Shown one piece after another: positions 34,378-44,268 of a stretch of 64,000 nt of DNA. Source of the DNA: Haliscomenobacteraceae bacterium (GTDB taxonomy: Bacteria; Bacteroidota; Bacteroidia; Chitinophagales; Saprospiraceae). Position 1 is the first letter of the stretch; the number at the start of each line of letters is the position of its first letter. The notes under the pieces are model-generated. The model worked only from the letters and a program-made list of their open reading frames with translations. It did not search any database and was not told the origin of the DNA. The stretch spans positions 1-64,000 of the forward strand of contig CANMVX010000007.1 in NCBI GenBank assembly GCA_947501115.1, written 5' to 3'. A program made the translations under genes and the position numbers.

Positions 34378-36090
34378 ATGAAATATACGCCATTTAAACG
34401 ATTATTAAGAATGCTGGAATTAGACCGGCAAGATATCATTTACGTTTATGTATATGCTGTTTTAGCGGGAATTATAACCTTAAGTTTACCTTTAGGTATT
34501 CAGGCAATCATTGGATTAATTGCTGGTGGAAGTGTATCGAGTGCCTTATTTATATTACTTGGCGTTGTAACATTAGGCGTTGCTTTAACGGGTGTTTTAA
34601 AGATAATGCAGTTATCGGTGGTGGAGGTTATCCTGCAACGAATTTTTTTAAGATCAGCCCTGGATTTTAGTTTCAGGCTTCCCCGATTTAAATTGGAGGG
34701 ACTTACGAAAAAGTACCCCCCTGAATTAATGAACCGTTTTTTCGATACATTAACGCTTCAAAAAGGTATTCCTAAGATACTCATTGATTTTTCGAGTGCG
34801 TCTTTCCAGATTTTAATAGGGTTGTTGCTTATTTCCTTTTATCACCCATTTTTCATTTTTTTTAGCCTTGTGTTAATCATCATTTTATTCCTTATTTTCA
34901 GATACACAGGGCCAATTGGTTTGAAGACCAGTTTGATGGAATCGAAGTACAAATATGCGGTAGCGCACTGGCTCGAGGAAATTGCCAGGTCTATGTACGA
35001 TTTTAAAATTACGGCCAATAGGGCTAGCCCTCTCATTACGACAGATAAATTAGCGTCGAAATATGTTGATAACAGAAAGGCACATTTCAAGATTTTAATT
35101 ACGCAGTACAGTACGGTAGTCATATTTGAAACTATTTTGACGGCTACTTTACTTACCCTGGGGGCCTATTTAGTTATTGAAAATCAGATTAATATTGGAC
35201 AGTTTGTTGCGGCTGAAATTATTGTGATTTTAGTTATTGCGTCGGTGGAAAAACTTATTTTGACTATGGAAAGTGTTTATGATGTGCTCACAGCTTTAGA
35301 AAAAATGGGGGAAATAATGGACTTACCCTTAGAAAGGGAAGATGGCCAATTGCTTTATTTTCCACCTAACCAAAAGGGTATTTCCCTGGAAGGAAGGGGC
35401 TTATCCTTTTCTTACGGACCTGAGGAACCCTTGTCCTTGCATGCGATGAACTTTAAGATTAGTGCGGGAGAAAAAATTTGCCTTGCCGGGGATGCTAATG
35501 CAGGTAAAACTACGCTTTTACATATTTTATCAATTCTTTATACAGATATTAAAGGTCAGCTTTTATTTAATACAATGCCCGTTGGTTCATTAAATATAAA
35601 CGCCATTCGCTGTAAGGTCGGGCATTTTCTAGCAGATGAAAATATTCAGGACGGTACGATTCTGGACAATATATGTATGGGGAATAATGATGTAAATTTT
35701 GATAAAATCACCCCGGTAGCAGATGCCATAGGATTAACAGAAATTATTCAGAATATGCCAAAAGGGTACTCGACGCACTTAGTTTCAGAGGGTAGAAATA
35801 TTTCGAAAAGTACAAAATCAAAGATTATTTTAGCGAGAAGCCTTATTTTTAATCCAGCACTTTGGTTAGCAGAGGGAGAATTTATGTTTTTAAATCGACG
35901 GGAACGCCATAAGGTATTTAGTTTTATACTCACTTATTTAAAGGAAACAACGGTGGTTATTTCAACAAGTGACCCCATAATAGCAGAAAAATGCGATCGC
36001 ATAATACTTGTTAAGTCAGGTACCGTATATGCTGCCGGCACATTAAAGGAGTTGGAAAACGATACTTACTTTCAGGAAATATTTTATTGA
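34378..36090 (+). CDS. ABC-type exporter with degenerate nucleotide-binding domain
   Basis: A half-transporter of 570 residues with an ABC transmembrane region (six predicted helices, about 20-300) and an ATP-binding domain (about 325-570), but no N-terminal C39 peptidase. Walker A is good (GDANAGKTT, K377). Most other catalytic motifs are altered: the Q-loop position reads LADEN, the LSGGQ signature is ISKST (475-479), Walker B is LWLAEGE with the aspartate changed to alanine (A498) although E499 remains, and the switch histidine is threonine (T530). ATP may bind without normal hydrolysis. ATG at 34378 is preferred over the TTG at 34351. Forms an operon with HlyD and TolC genes. Confidence 0.87.
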   Translation: MKYTPFKRLLRMLELDRQDIIYVYVYAVLAGIITLSLPLGIQAIIGLIAGGSVSSALFILLGVVTLGVALTGVLKIMQLSVVEVILQRIFLRSALDFSFRLPRFKLEGLTKKYPPELMNRFFDTLTLQKGIPKILIDFSSASFQILIGLLLISFYHPFFIFFSLVLIIILFLIFRYTGPIGLKTSLMESKYKYAVAHWLEEIARSMYDFKITANRASPLITTDKLASKYVDNRKAHFKILITQYSTVVIFETILTATLLTLGAYLVIENQINIGQFVAAEIIVILVIASVEKLILTMESVYDVLTALEKMGEIMDLPLEREDGQLLYFPPNQKGISLEGRGLSFSYGPEEPLSLHAMNFKISAGEKICLAGDANAGKTTLLHILSILYTDIKGQLLFNTMPVGSLNINAIRCKVGHFLADENIQDGTILDNICMGNNDVNFDKITPVADAIGLTEIIQNMPKGYSTHLVSEGRNISKSTKSKIILARSLIFNPALWLAEGEFMFLNRRERHKVFSFILTYLKETTVVISTSDPIIAEKCDRIILVKSGTVYAAGTLKELENDTYFQEIFY

Positions 36091-36109
36091 ATTTCACGAA
36101 ACTATCTCC

Positions 36110-37492
36110 ATGTTAAACATTTCAAATAATAAACTTCCTCTTGAAACAATAAATTATCCGTTCGCTTCCCTGAAGAAGACGCAAACGTCCAATGCTAAGT
36201 TATTTTTTAGAGTTTGGACATGGGTACTTATTGTTTTTGGTATCTCTTTCTTATTTCTCCCCTGGACTCAAAACATTCAGTCTGAGGGTAAAACAATCCC
36301 CCTTAATCCTTCCGACAGACCTCAAACCATTGATGCTACCATTTCAGGGAGAATCGAACAATGGTATGTAAAAGAAGGTGATCGGGTAAATAAGGGAGAT
36401 ACTATTTTGTTCCTTTCGGAGGTCAAATCCGATTATTTTGATCCGAATTTAGTCTCAAGGTCTAAAGCGCGCGTAGTAAATAAAGAGGGGAGTATTCAAG
36501 AGTATCTTTCTAAAATTCAGGCCTTAAATGATTTTCAACGGGCTATAGAAAGTGAAGTATTACTAAAGCAGCAAACCATAAAAAATAAAATTTACCAGAT
36601 TACTCTAAAAATAGATGCTGATAGTATTGACTTAAATAGGGTTAAACTTGATTTGCAAATTGCTAAAATACAGTTTGACAGAACGGTCTCTTTAAATGAA
36701 AAGGGTATTAAATCGGTAGCTGAGATAGAAGAGAAAAAATTTAAAATTCAAGAACTGGTAGCAAAATTGAATTCAGCTGAAAATAAACTGAATATTTCCA
36801 GAAATGAAAAAATAAATTTACAAGTGGATGAAAAGGCCATTTTAAATGATTTTATTCAAAAAACAAGCAAAATTAATTCCGATATTGCTGCGGCGCGCGC
36901 ATCCATTATGGACACAGAATCGTATTTGGACAAATTAAGAAGTGAAGCATCAAATTATGAAATCAGAAATGGGTTTTATTATATAACAGCCCCCCAGGAT
37001 TGTTTCATTACCAGAATATTAAAGCCAGGTTTAGGAGAAATTGTAAAGGAAAATGAATCGGTATTGACCATTTTGCCAGCTAGTTTTCCATTAGCCGTTG
37101 CGTTGTATATACGTCCCATGGATCTTCCTCTTATTGAAAAAAATCAAGAAGTGCGCTTTGTTTTTGATGGTTGGCCGGCTATCGTTTTCTCTGGCTGGCC
37201 AGGAAATTCATTTGGTACGTTTGAGGGAAAAATTGCAGCTGTTGATAACGATATATCAGAGAATGGACTCTATAGAATTATAGTGGCGGCAGATGAAAGA
37301 AATAAAAAATGGCCAAAAGAACTTCGCCCGGGTTCGGGTGCTCAAGGTATTGCTCTTCTGGGCGATGTGCCTTTGTGGTACGAAATATGGAGAAAGTTAA
37401 ATGGATTCCCTCCCGACTTTTATGGTTCTGGCATTGAAGGAGAGAAAACAGAGAAAATTAAAGGTAAAGCGCCACTCAAATCAGTAAAATGA
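36110..37492 (+). CDS. HlyD family periplasmic adaptor
   Basis: A 460-residue membrane-fusion protein. One membrane helix (about 35-52, VLIVFGISFLFLPW) is followed by half a biotinyl-lipoyl motif (ISGRIEQWYVKEGDRVNKGD), a long alpha-helical hairpin rich in charged residues (about 120-285), the second lipoyl half (ITAPQDCFITRILKPGLGEI) and a beta-barrel domain. It would bridge the inner membrane ABC protein to the TolC-type channel encoded next, overlapping by 4 bp (ATGA). Confidence 0.9.
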   Translation: MLNISNNKLPLETINYPFASLKKTQTSNAKLFFRVWTWVLIVFGISFLFLPWTQNIQSEGKTIPLNPSDRPQTIDATISGRIEQWYVKEGDRVNKGDTILFLSEVKSDYFDPNLVSRSKARVVNKEGSIQEYLSKIQALNDFQRAIESEVLLKQQTIKNKIYQITLKIDADSIDLNRVKLDLQIAKIQFDRTVSLNEKGIKSVAEIEEKKFKIQELVAKLNSAENKLNISRNEKINLQVDEKAILNDFIQKTSKINSDIAAARASIMDTESYLDKLRSEASNYEIRNGFYYITAPQDCFITRILKPGLGEIVKENESVLTILPASFPLAVALYIRPMDLPLIEKNQEVRFVFDGWPAIVFSGWPGNSFGTFEGKIAAVDNDISENGLYRIIVAADERNKKWPKELRPGSGAQGIALLGDVPLWYEIWRKLNGFPPDFYGSGIEGEKTEKIKGKAPLKSVK

Positions 37493-38886
37493 GGATGTTA
37501 ATTTTTTTGTTCTTTATTTGTTTTAGCTTAAATGGAATGGCTCAGGAGCCGCTTTCTATGAACCAGTATCTTCGTTGGGTCGCCGAGGAGCACCCTGCGA
37601 TAAAAGAAGCAAAGCAAAGATGGTTGCAATCTCAAAATCTTTTGTTGATGGCCAAAGGAAATTTCGATCCTTCACTGAACTTCGCCATGGATAGAAAAAA
37701 GTTTGACGGTAAAAATTACTATACTATTTCTGAAAATCAATTAACGATTCCTACCCGGTGGGGAATGAAATTTAAGGCCGGATATGACTTCACTTCAGGT
37801 AGTTTCTTAAATCCACTCGATGTAAAACCATTAAATGGGCAGGCATTACTAGGTATGGATATTCCTTTGCTGCAAGGCCTTCTTTTTGACGAATACAGGC
37901 TCATTTTAAGGGAAGCTGAACTAAATATGAGCATTCAAAAAATAGGTTTGGAGCAGGTTGAAAATGATGTTTTGTTAGATGCCGCTAAAGCTTATCTGGA
38001 TTGGTACGTTTCTTATCAGCAGAGAGATGTGCAGAATCAAGCGTTGATACTGGCTAAGAATAGACTAAAAGACATGGTTACCAGTTTTTTAGAGGGAGAT
38101 AAGCCAACCATAGACACTGTGGAGGTTTACGTGAATGTATTAACCAGAGAGTCCTCTCTATTTGAAGTTACCCTTGATTATACGTTGGCTACCCAGGAAA
38201 TGGGTAATTATTTATGGCAAAACGACCAACCTGTTAATCCTGGAAATTATTTCCCCCTCGCTACCAGTGAATTGGATCCAATCATTGAGAACAGCTCGGA
38301 AGTGTGGATCGAAAAAACCTTGAGCGGAAACCTCGATCTAATGATTTTGAGGCTAACCGGAAACCAATATCAACTGGAAAGAAAATGGGCCTTAGAACAA
38401 TTTAAACCCAATCTCAATCTCCAGTTTAATGCTTTAGCCACTGGACGAAGTTTTAATCAGGAATTTGACGTAAGGTCGGATAATTTTTTATTAGAAAATA
38501 ATTACAAACTTGGATTAAGAGCAAGAATACCTATTTTATATAGAAAGGAACGCGGAAAATTGCAGTTGATAGATAATAAAATGAAGGAATGGGAATACAA
38601 AACAATGGACAAGACGCAATATTGGACGACTAAAGCAAAGCAATATTTTAGTGCTTTTGAAGTGTTAGATGCCCAGGTTAGAAATCTTCAAAATCAAACA
38701 AATCAGTTAAATACACTGTTAGATGCAGAAAAAATCAAGTTTTCCGCGGGAGAAAGTTCTGTTTTTTTATTAAACACCAGGGAACAGAAGAATCTTGAGA
38801 TAGCTATGAAATTCATAAAGATAAAAGGCGATTGGTTAAAAAGCTATTATACTTTATTATGGACATCGGGCCAACTGTCAAAATAG
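37489..38886 (+). CDS. TolC family outer membrane efflux protein
   Basis: A 465-residue protein with a signal peptide ending GMAQ (about residue 19) and two OEP repeats of long helices and short strands (PLSMNQYLRWVAEEHPAIKEA at the start, repeated pattern after residue 270). It forms the outer membrane channel of the tripartite exporter encoded by the two genes before it. The operon order ABC-HlyD-TolC is that of type I secretion; no cargo protein is encoded nearby. Confidence 0.9.
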   Translation: MRMLIFLFFICFSLNGMAQEPLSMNQYLRWVAEEHPAIKEAKQRWLQSQNLLLMAKGNFDPSLNFAMDRKKFDGKNYYTISENQLTIPTRWGMKFKAGYDFTSGSFLNPLDVKPLNGQALLGMDIPLLQGLLFDEYRLILREAELNMSIQKIGLEQVENDVLLDAAKAYLDWYVSYQQRDVQNQALILAKNRLKDMVTSFLEGDKPTIDTVEVYVNVLTRESSLFEVTLDYTLATQEMGNYLWQNDQPVNPGNYFPLATSELDPIIENSSEVWIEKTLSGNLDLMILRLTGNQYQLERKWALEQFKPNLNLQFNALATGRSFNQEFDVRSDNFLLENNYKLGLRARIPILYRKERGKLQLIDNKMKEWEYKTMDKTQYWTTKAKQYFSAFEVLDAQVRNLQNQTNQLNTLLDAEKIKFSAGESSVFLLNTREQKNLEIAMKFIKIKGDWLKSYYTLLWTSGQLSK

Positions 38887-38923
38887 TTATCTGTCGTTAT
38901 ACAATTTCTAAGTAATTGATGTA

Positions 38924-39508
38924 TTATGAGGGGTTTGCAAAGTGAATTTGATAATAAGCGTCTAACTCTTCATAAAATGAAGCGCCATATTTTCTGATAA
39001 TAGCCTCTTTAACAAATTGAAAAACAGGAATTTTAAGGTCTTTGCCCAGGGAGCAGGCGGCACTACAAATATTCCATTTCTCGTAGTTTAACCATTCATA
39101 TCCGGCAATTTCATTTTTCACTCTGATAGGATAAAGGTGGCACGAAATGGGTTTTATAAAATGCGTTGCTCCTGCCAGATAAGCTTTTTCAATGCCACAC
39201 TGGGCGATACCCAATTCGCTGTAAGTTAAGTAAGCACAGGCAGCATTATTCAATAGAGGCGTGCCCCATTCATCAACCTGTTTATAGTACGTATATTTTC
39301 CTTGTTTTTCAAGAACGTCTTGACCTTCAGCACTTAAAAAAGGCTTAATAGAGAGGTAGATATCATCGAGAATCTGCTTCTCCGCTTCCGAAATGGGCGC
39401 ACCAAAATCGCCTTCCCAGCAGCAGGCACCCTTGCACGCATTTAGGTTACAGACAAATTTTTCTGAAACAACCTCGTCACTAACTAAAATATCTCCAATA
39501 ACAACCAT
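38924..39508 (-). CDS. DUF3109 family cysteine-rich protein
   Basis: A 194-residue conserved protein of unknown function. The N-terminal CNLNACKGACCWEGDFGAP cluster and further cysteines in NAACAYL, IAQCGIE, PISCHLYPIR and WNICSAACSLG suggest a bound Fe-S cluster or zinc. This pattern is that of DUF3109 (a CxxCxxxCC-type family in Bacteroidota). It is convergent with the TolC gene. Confidence 0.88.
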   Translation of the reverse strand: MVVIGDILVSDEVVSEKFVCNLNACKGACCWEGDFGAPISEAEKQILDDIYLSIKPFLSAEGQDVLEKQGKYTYYKQVDEWGTPLLNNAACAYLTYSELGIAQCGIEKAYLAGATHFIKPISCHLYPIRVKNEIAGYEWLNYEKWNICSAACSLGKDLKIPVFQFVKEAIIRKYGASFYEELDAYYQIHFANPS

Positions 39509-39594
39509 TTTTTAGTGCGTTTATTTTATTTTAATGTCCCAAATGTAAGGGGAATTTGGTACATTTATCGCAAAAAGAACCTAACTGAATTTTA

Positions 39595-40902
39595 ATGGAT
39601 ACCTTGAAACAAAAATTCTTCGAAAAAGCCACGGCACTTCGGGGAGAAATAAAAACCATCCTAAGTAATCACGGCGAAGAAAAGGTTGATGAAGTAACAC
39701 TAAGTCAGGTATATGGCGGGGCGAGAGGGATTATATCAATGATATGGGAGCCTTCTTTGCTCGATCCTATTGAAGGAATTCGCTTTAGAGGCTTCAGTAT
39801 TACAGAATTACGAGAAAAATTACCCAAAGGCGAAAATGGTACTGAACCTATGCCAGAAGGTCTTTTCTGGCTTTTACTTACTGGTGAAATTCCTGATAAT
39901 TCTTCCGTTGAATGGCTGTGTGAGGAATGGCGTAAAAGAGCGGTCGTACCAGATCATGTATTTAAAGTGCTGGATGCTTTGCCAACGGAAACGCATGCGA
40001 TGACCCAATTTTCAATTGGTATAACAGCGCTTCAAACAGAAAGTATTTTTGCCAGACGCTATGATGAAGGCATGCGCAAAGACGAATATTGGGATGCTGT
40101 TTACGAAGACACGATGAATCTGATAGCTTGTGTCCCGCAGATTGCAGCTTATATTTATAGAAAAACTTATCACGGTGGTGATTATATACTTCCTGATAAC
40201 AATCTTGATTGGGCGGGCAGTTTTGCTCATCAATTGGGCATTGAAGACCCTGCTTTTAAGTCTTTAATGAGATTATACCTCACTATTCATGCCGATCATG
40301 AAGGAGGTAATGCTTCCGCTCACACTACGCATTTGGTAGGTAGCACCTTGAGTGATCCTTATTTGTCTCTCGCTGCGGGAATGAATGCATTGGCAGGCCC
40401 CCTTCACGGTCTGGCCAATCAGGAAGTTATCGGTTGGATTCTCGATATGCTTAAAGAGCTTGGGACGGAAGAACCTACCGAGGAAGAAATTATTGCCTAT
40501 GTAAAAAAGACATTGGCTTCGGGTCAGGTTGTTCCAGGTTATGGTCATGCCGTATTAAGGAAACCAGATCCACGATTCATTGCCCAAATGGAGTTTGCTC
40601 AACGGAATATTTCCAATGATCCACTCGTAAATGTAGTGTGGAAAATTTATCGCGTGGTACCTCCTATATTGGAAAGTTTAGGTAAAATAAAAAATCCATG
40701 GCCTAACGTCGATGCCCATTCAGGTGCTTTATTAGTTCATTACGGATTAAAAGAACATGGATTCTATACCGTTTTATTTGGTGTTTCCAGAGCTATCGGC
40801 GTCTTGGCTGCCCTTTGTTGGTCAAGAGCACTGAATTTCCCATTGGAAAGACCCAAATCGATCACTACAGAATGGGTAAAAGAGTTTTTAGCGAAAAAGT
40901 AA
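39595..40902 (+). CDS. gltA: Citrate synthase, eukaryotic (mitochondrial) type
   Basis: A 435-residue type I citrate synthase that joins acetyl-CoA and oxaloacetate at the start of the TCA cycle. It closely resembles mitochondrial enzymes rather than the usual bacterial ones: EGIRFRGFSI, PEGLFWLLLTGEIP, LTIHADHEGGNASAHTTHLVGS and NPWPNVDAHSGALL. The catalytic residues are H271 (PLHGLANQE), H318 (PGYGHAVLR) and D373 (VDAHSG). The lack of the NADH-binding Cys region of gram-negative hexameric enzymes supports dimeric, NADH-insensitive form. Likely cotranscribed with gcvH, 26 bp downstream. Confidence 0.95.
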   Translation: MDTLKQKFFEKATALRGEIKTILSNHGEEKVDEVTLSQVYGGARGIISMIWEPSLLDPIEGIRFRGFSITELREKLPKGENGTEPMPEGLFWLLLTGEIPDNSSVEWLCEEWRKRAVVPDHVFKVLDALPTETHAMTQFSIGITALQTESIFARRYDEGMRKDEYWDAVYEDTMNLIACVPQIAAYIYRKTYHGGDYILPDNNLDWAGSFAHQLGIEDPAFKSLMRLYLTIHADHEGGNASAHTTHLVGSTLSDPYLSLAAGMNALAGPLHGLANQEVIGWILDMLKELGTEEPTEEEIIAYVKKTLASGQVVPGYGHAVLRKPDPRFIAQMEFAQRNISNDPLVNVVWKIYRVVPPILESLGKIKNPWPNVDAHSGALLVHYGLKEHGFYTVLFGVSRAIGVLAALCWSRALNFPLERPKSITTEWVKEFLAKK

Positions 40903-40928
40903 TTAATAATTAACAAACCTTAGTAAAA

Positions 40929-41321
40929 ATGATAGCATATCCTGATGATTTGTATTATACACGAGAACATGAGTGGATACGTGTAGAAGATAATATAGCC
41001 ATGATAGGTATTACTGATTTCGCGCAAAGTGAGTTGGGCGATATAGTTTATGTCGAAGTAGAATCAGTAGGAGATACCCTCGAGAAAGAGGCTATTTTTG
41101 GTACGGTGGAAGCCGTGAAAACTACGTCTGATCTGTTTATGCCAGTAAGTGGGAAGGTGCTTGAGTTTAATACCGACCTTGATTCAACTAATGGTGATAA
41201 TCCGGCACTGATCAATCAGGACCCTTATGAATCAGGTTGGATTATTAAAATAGAGATGACAAATCCCGAAGAATTGGAAGAACTTTTAAGTGCTGCGGAC
41301 TATCAAAAATTGGTGCATTAA
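40929..41321 (+). CDS. gcvH: Glycine cleavage system H protein
   Basis: A 130-residue lipoyl carrier protein that shuttles the aminomethyl group between the P and T proteins of the glycine cleavage system. The lipoyl lysine is K64 in [10 protein letters not shown], and the fold starts [13 protein letters not shown], both diagnostic. It follows citrate synthase by 26 bp; gcvP and gcvT are not in the window. Confidence 0.95.
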   Translation: MIAYPDDLYYTREHEWIRVEDNIAMIGITDFAQSELGDIVYVEVESVGDTLEKEAIFGTVEAVKTTSDLFMPVSGKVLEFNTDLDSTNGDNPALINQDPYESGWIIKIEMTNPEELEELLSAADYQKLVH

Positions 41322-41421
41322 TTATTTTTTTTGCTGAATACACCTTTTTTTTAAAAATGTTCATCTATCTTTAAACTATTCCTAGGAATAAATAATTTTT
41401 TACCGTCTTAAATTTGTTAGT

Positions 41422-42330
41422 ATGGCTATTGAAGTATCAGGCACAATGGTCTTTTATTCACTCTTGGCATTTACTTTACTCACTGTGGGTATTGTATTTG
41501 TAGCACGCTACTTAATGTCTAAGTTAAATGAAGGATCATTGAATGAAAAGTACAACAAGCTAGCTGGGAAAGCAACCTCATCGAACCGCGCTAAATTCGT
41601 TGAAGCGGATGTGTTCAAGATGAGTGGTTCTTTTTTCAACTACGGCTTAGTTGTAGCACTTGGTATCACTGTTTTGGCTTTGGGTCTAACGGAATATGCT
41701 GAGAAGGTAGCCACTGGAGATAATTTCGTCATGATCGAAGAAGACATCGAGATGGAACCTCCACGTACTGCTGAACCTCCGCCTCCGCCACCTCCTCCGC
41801 CACCACCAGTGATTCAGGAAGTTCCCGATGAGACTGTTCTGGAGGAAGATGAACCAGAATTTGTCGATCAGTCGGTTGAGGCAGACGAAGTTGTTGAGGC
41901 ACCTGTTGTCAAAGCACCTCCGCCACCACCACCTCCGCCACCTCCACCACCAAAAGAAGACGAAGAAATCTTCATGGTCGTTGAGGATATGCCGCTTTTC
42001 CCTGGTTGTGATACAGAAAAAACAAAAGAGGACAAGAAAAAATGTTCAGACAGAAAAGTGTTTGAATTCGTTTTCAAAAATCTTAAGTACCCTGTTATTG
42101 CAAGAGAAAATGGTATCGAAGGCACCGCTGTAGTTCAATTTGTCGTCGATAGAGATGGCACTGTTAAGGACGTTTCTGTTCTTAAGGAAATTGGCGGTGG
42201 CTGCGGTGAGGAAGCATCTCGTGTGGTGAATACCATGAATGAGTCTGGAATTAAATGGACACCTGGTCGCCAAAGAGGTAGACCGGTAAAAGTTCAGTTC
42301 CGTCTTCCAGTAAGATTTAAACTTCAGTAA
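41422..42330 (+). CDS. TonB-type energy transducer with two poly-proline tracts
   Basis: A 302-residue protein with two N-terminal membrane helices (about 8-30 and 74-93), not the single anchor of classic TonB. Two poly-proline tracts of about 11 and 12 residues (about 120-131 and 165-177) flank acidic segments, forming the extended periplasm-spanning region. The C-terminal TonB domain (about 205-300) has KYPVIARENGIEGTAVVQFV and ends PVRFKLQ. It would power outer membrane receptors such as those elsewhere in this window. Confidence 0.9.
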   Translation: MAIEVSGTMVFYSLLAFTLLTVGIVFVARYLMSKLNEGSLNEKYNKLAGKATSSNRAKFVEADVFKMSGSFFNYGLVVALGITVLALGLTEYAEKVATGDNFVMIEEDIEMEPPRTAEPPPPPPPPPPPVIQEVPDETVLEEDEPEFVDQSVEADEVVEAPVVKAPPPPPPPPPPPPKEDEEIFMVVEDMPLFPGCDTEKTKEDKKKCSDRKVFEFVFKNLKYPVIARENGIEGTAVVQFVVDRDGTVKDVSVLKEIGGGCGEEASRVVNTMNESGIKWTPGRQRGRPVKVQFRLPVRFKLQ

Positions 42331-42352
42331 TCGTTTATCCTTTGTTGAAGTT

Positions 42353-42396
42353 AAAAATGGTTGTTTTGCTTAGGTAGAACAACCATTTTTGTTTTT
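42353..42396 (+). terminator. Rho-independent terminator after the TonB transducer
   Basis: AAAAATGGTTGTT (42353-42365) pairs perfectly with AACAACCATTTTT (42378-42390) across a 12-nt loop, followed by GTTTTT. It lies 23 bp after the TonB-like stop codon. Confidence 0.85.
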
Positions 42397-42453
42397 ATAA
42401 AACATGTTTATCTCTATTGCGTTTTGTTATTTTAAGTCGATTAATTCCTTACC

Positions 42454-44268
42454 ATGCCACAAAAATTAATTTTGTTCAGTCTGCTGCTCGCTTTATTGGC
42501 CGTTCCTCTCAATTCGTTTGGTCAAGATCAAAAGTTAGCTCAACAATATTTTGCCGATGGTGATTATGAAAGAGCGCTGGTCCTTTTCAAAAAATTGGTA
42601 GAAACAACACAGGGGAATACCTATTTTATGGAAAGGTATGTTGATTGTTTGTTTCAGTTGAAGAGATATACAGAGGCCGAAAAGGTTTTAGTCAAAGAAT
42701 TAAGAAAGAAAACCGCAGATCCTATTTTTAATATCTCCCTCGGTCAGGTCTATGATAAACTGGATGATGCCGCCGCCGCTTCACAACAATTTCAGTTAGC
42801 CATCAATAGAATGAGTCCTGAACGCTTTTTTATTGTTCGGATCGGAAATACTTTCACTAACCTAAATCAATTGGATTGGGCTATCAAAACATACGAAAAA
42901 GGGGCCATCATGCTAAATGATAATCTCGTTTTTTCCTACTATCTGGCGGACTTATTCAGGAGAAAAGGGGATGGACCTAAAATGATTAATCAATACTTGA
43001 ATGTGGTATCCAGTCAAGCTGACAGAATGGATAATATTCAAATGATTTTTCAACGGTATTTGCTAAAGGAGGATTATAAGGAGCTTAAAAAGCAGATTTA
43101 CGAACGCATTCAATTAGAACCCGATGCTATCGTGTACCCGGAATTACTTATCTGGTTGCTTTTACAAGAAAAGGATTTTTCAGGTGCTTTCCGTCAGGTG
43201 AAAGCGTTAGATAGAAAGTTAAAGGAAAATGGTTCCCGCCTATTTCAATTTGCAAATATGGCGGCAAATGAAAATGACTATAACACTGCGATTGAAGCAT
43301 TTGATTATATCGTTGAAGTGAAAGGGGTGAACTCTGGTTTTTATCTGGAGGCTAAAATTGAGGGTTTGCGTTGCAGGAGGAATAAGCTGGTTGAAGAATC
43401 TAATCTTTCAACCGCCTTCGTGGCAGATCTTAAATCAAAGTATTTGTCCTTTATTAATGAATTGGGAAGAAATAGAAATACAGCTACCGTTCTCATTGAT
43501 CTGGCCGAATTAGAAGCCTATTACTTAAATGATTTGAATAAGGCGATAGAATTATTAACAGAGGTCATCAGTTTTCCATCGCTAAATCCTCGTATTCAAG
43601 CATCAGCAAAACTTGTTTTGGGAGATTATCAGTTGATGAACGGTGAGATTTGGGAAGCAACCCTTTTATATTCTCAGGTTGATAAAGCTTTTCAAGATGA
43701 TTTATTAGGCCAGGATGCTCGGTTTAGAAATGCCAGGTTGTCCTATTACACAGGTGATTTTACTTGGGCTCAATCTCAGTTTGATGTACTAAAGGCGTCA
43801 ACGTCAAAGTTTATTGCTAACGACGCACTAGATTTGTCTGTTTTTATATTAGATAATTTAGGACTTGACACTACGCCAGAGCCCCTGAAAAATTATGCAA
43901 AAGCTGAACTACTCAGTTTTCAAAATCAAACTAAAGAGGCTTTTACGGTTTTAGATAATATACTCAGAACTTATCCGGACCATAGTTTGGTGGACGATAT
44001 CTGGTATTTGAAAGGGAATATATTCAGGAAAGAGAAAAAATTTGCTGAAGCCATTACTTTTTATGAAAAAACGATTGCGTCAGACCCGGAAAGCATTAGA
44101 ATAGATAATGCCTTATTTGCCTTAGGAGAATTATACGAAAGTAAAGTAATAGATAAGGAAAAAGCGCGCACTTGCTATGAGCGTATATTCATTGAGTACA
44201 CAGATAGTTTATATGCCGTTGAAGCCCGAAAAAGGTACAGATTATTGCGTGGAGATAAAATACAATAA
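42454..44268 (+). CDS. Tetratricopeptide repeat protein
   Basis: A 604-residue secreted or periplasmic protein with a signal peptide ending NSFGQ (about residue 23). It consists of TPR-type helix pairs throughout: DYERALVLFKKLVETTQGN, TEAEKVLVKELRK, NLNQLDWAIKTYEKGAIMLN, and near the C-terminus KKFAEAITFYEKTIASDPES. It is likely a scaffold for outer membrane or gliding-type complexes, but no specific partner can be named. A hairpin at 44450-44500 may end its transcript. Confidence 0.88.
   Translation: MPQKLILFSLLLALLAVPLNSFGQDQKLAQQYFADGDYERALVLFKKLVETTQGNTYFMERYVDCLFQLKRYTEAEKVLVKELRKKTADPIFNISLGQVYDKLDDAAAASQQFQLAINRMSPERFFIVRIGNTFTNLNQLDWAIKTYEKGAIMLNDNLVFSYYLADLFRRKGDGPKMINQYLNVVSSQADRMDNIQMIFQRYLLKEDYKELKKQIYERIQLEPDAIVYPELLIWLLLQEKDFSGAFRQVKALDRKLKENGSRLFQFANMAANENDYNTAIEAFDYIVEVKGVNSGFYLEAKIEGLRCRRNKLVEESNLSTAFVADLKSKYLSFINELGRNRNTATVLIDLAELEAYYLNDLNKAIELLTEVISFPSLNPRIQASAKLVLGDYQLMNGEIWEATLLYSQVDKAFQDDLLGQDARFRNARLSYYTGDFTWAQSQFDVLKASTSKFIANDALDLSVFILDNLGLDTTPEPLKNYAKAELLSFQNQTKEAFTVLDNILRTYPDHSLVDDIWYLKGNIFRKEKKFAEAITFYEKTIASDPESIRIDNALFALGELYESKVIDKEKARTCYERIFIEYTDSLYAVEARKRYRLLRGDKIQ

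Noticed and set aside
41868-42125. Poly-glycine reading frame on the minus strand inside the TonB transducer
   Set aside because: It is the antisense of the poly-proline tracts, so the composition is explained by the real gene.
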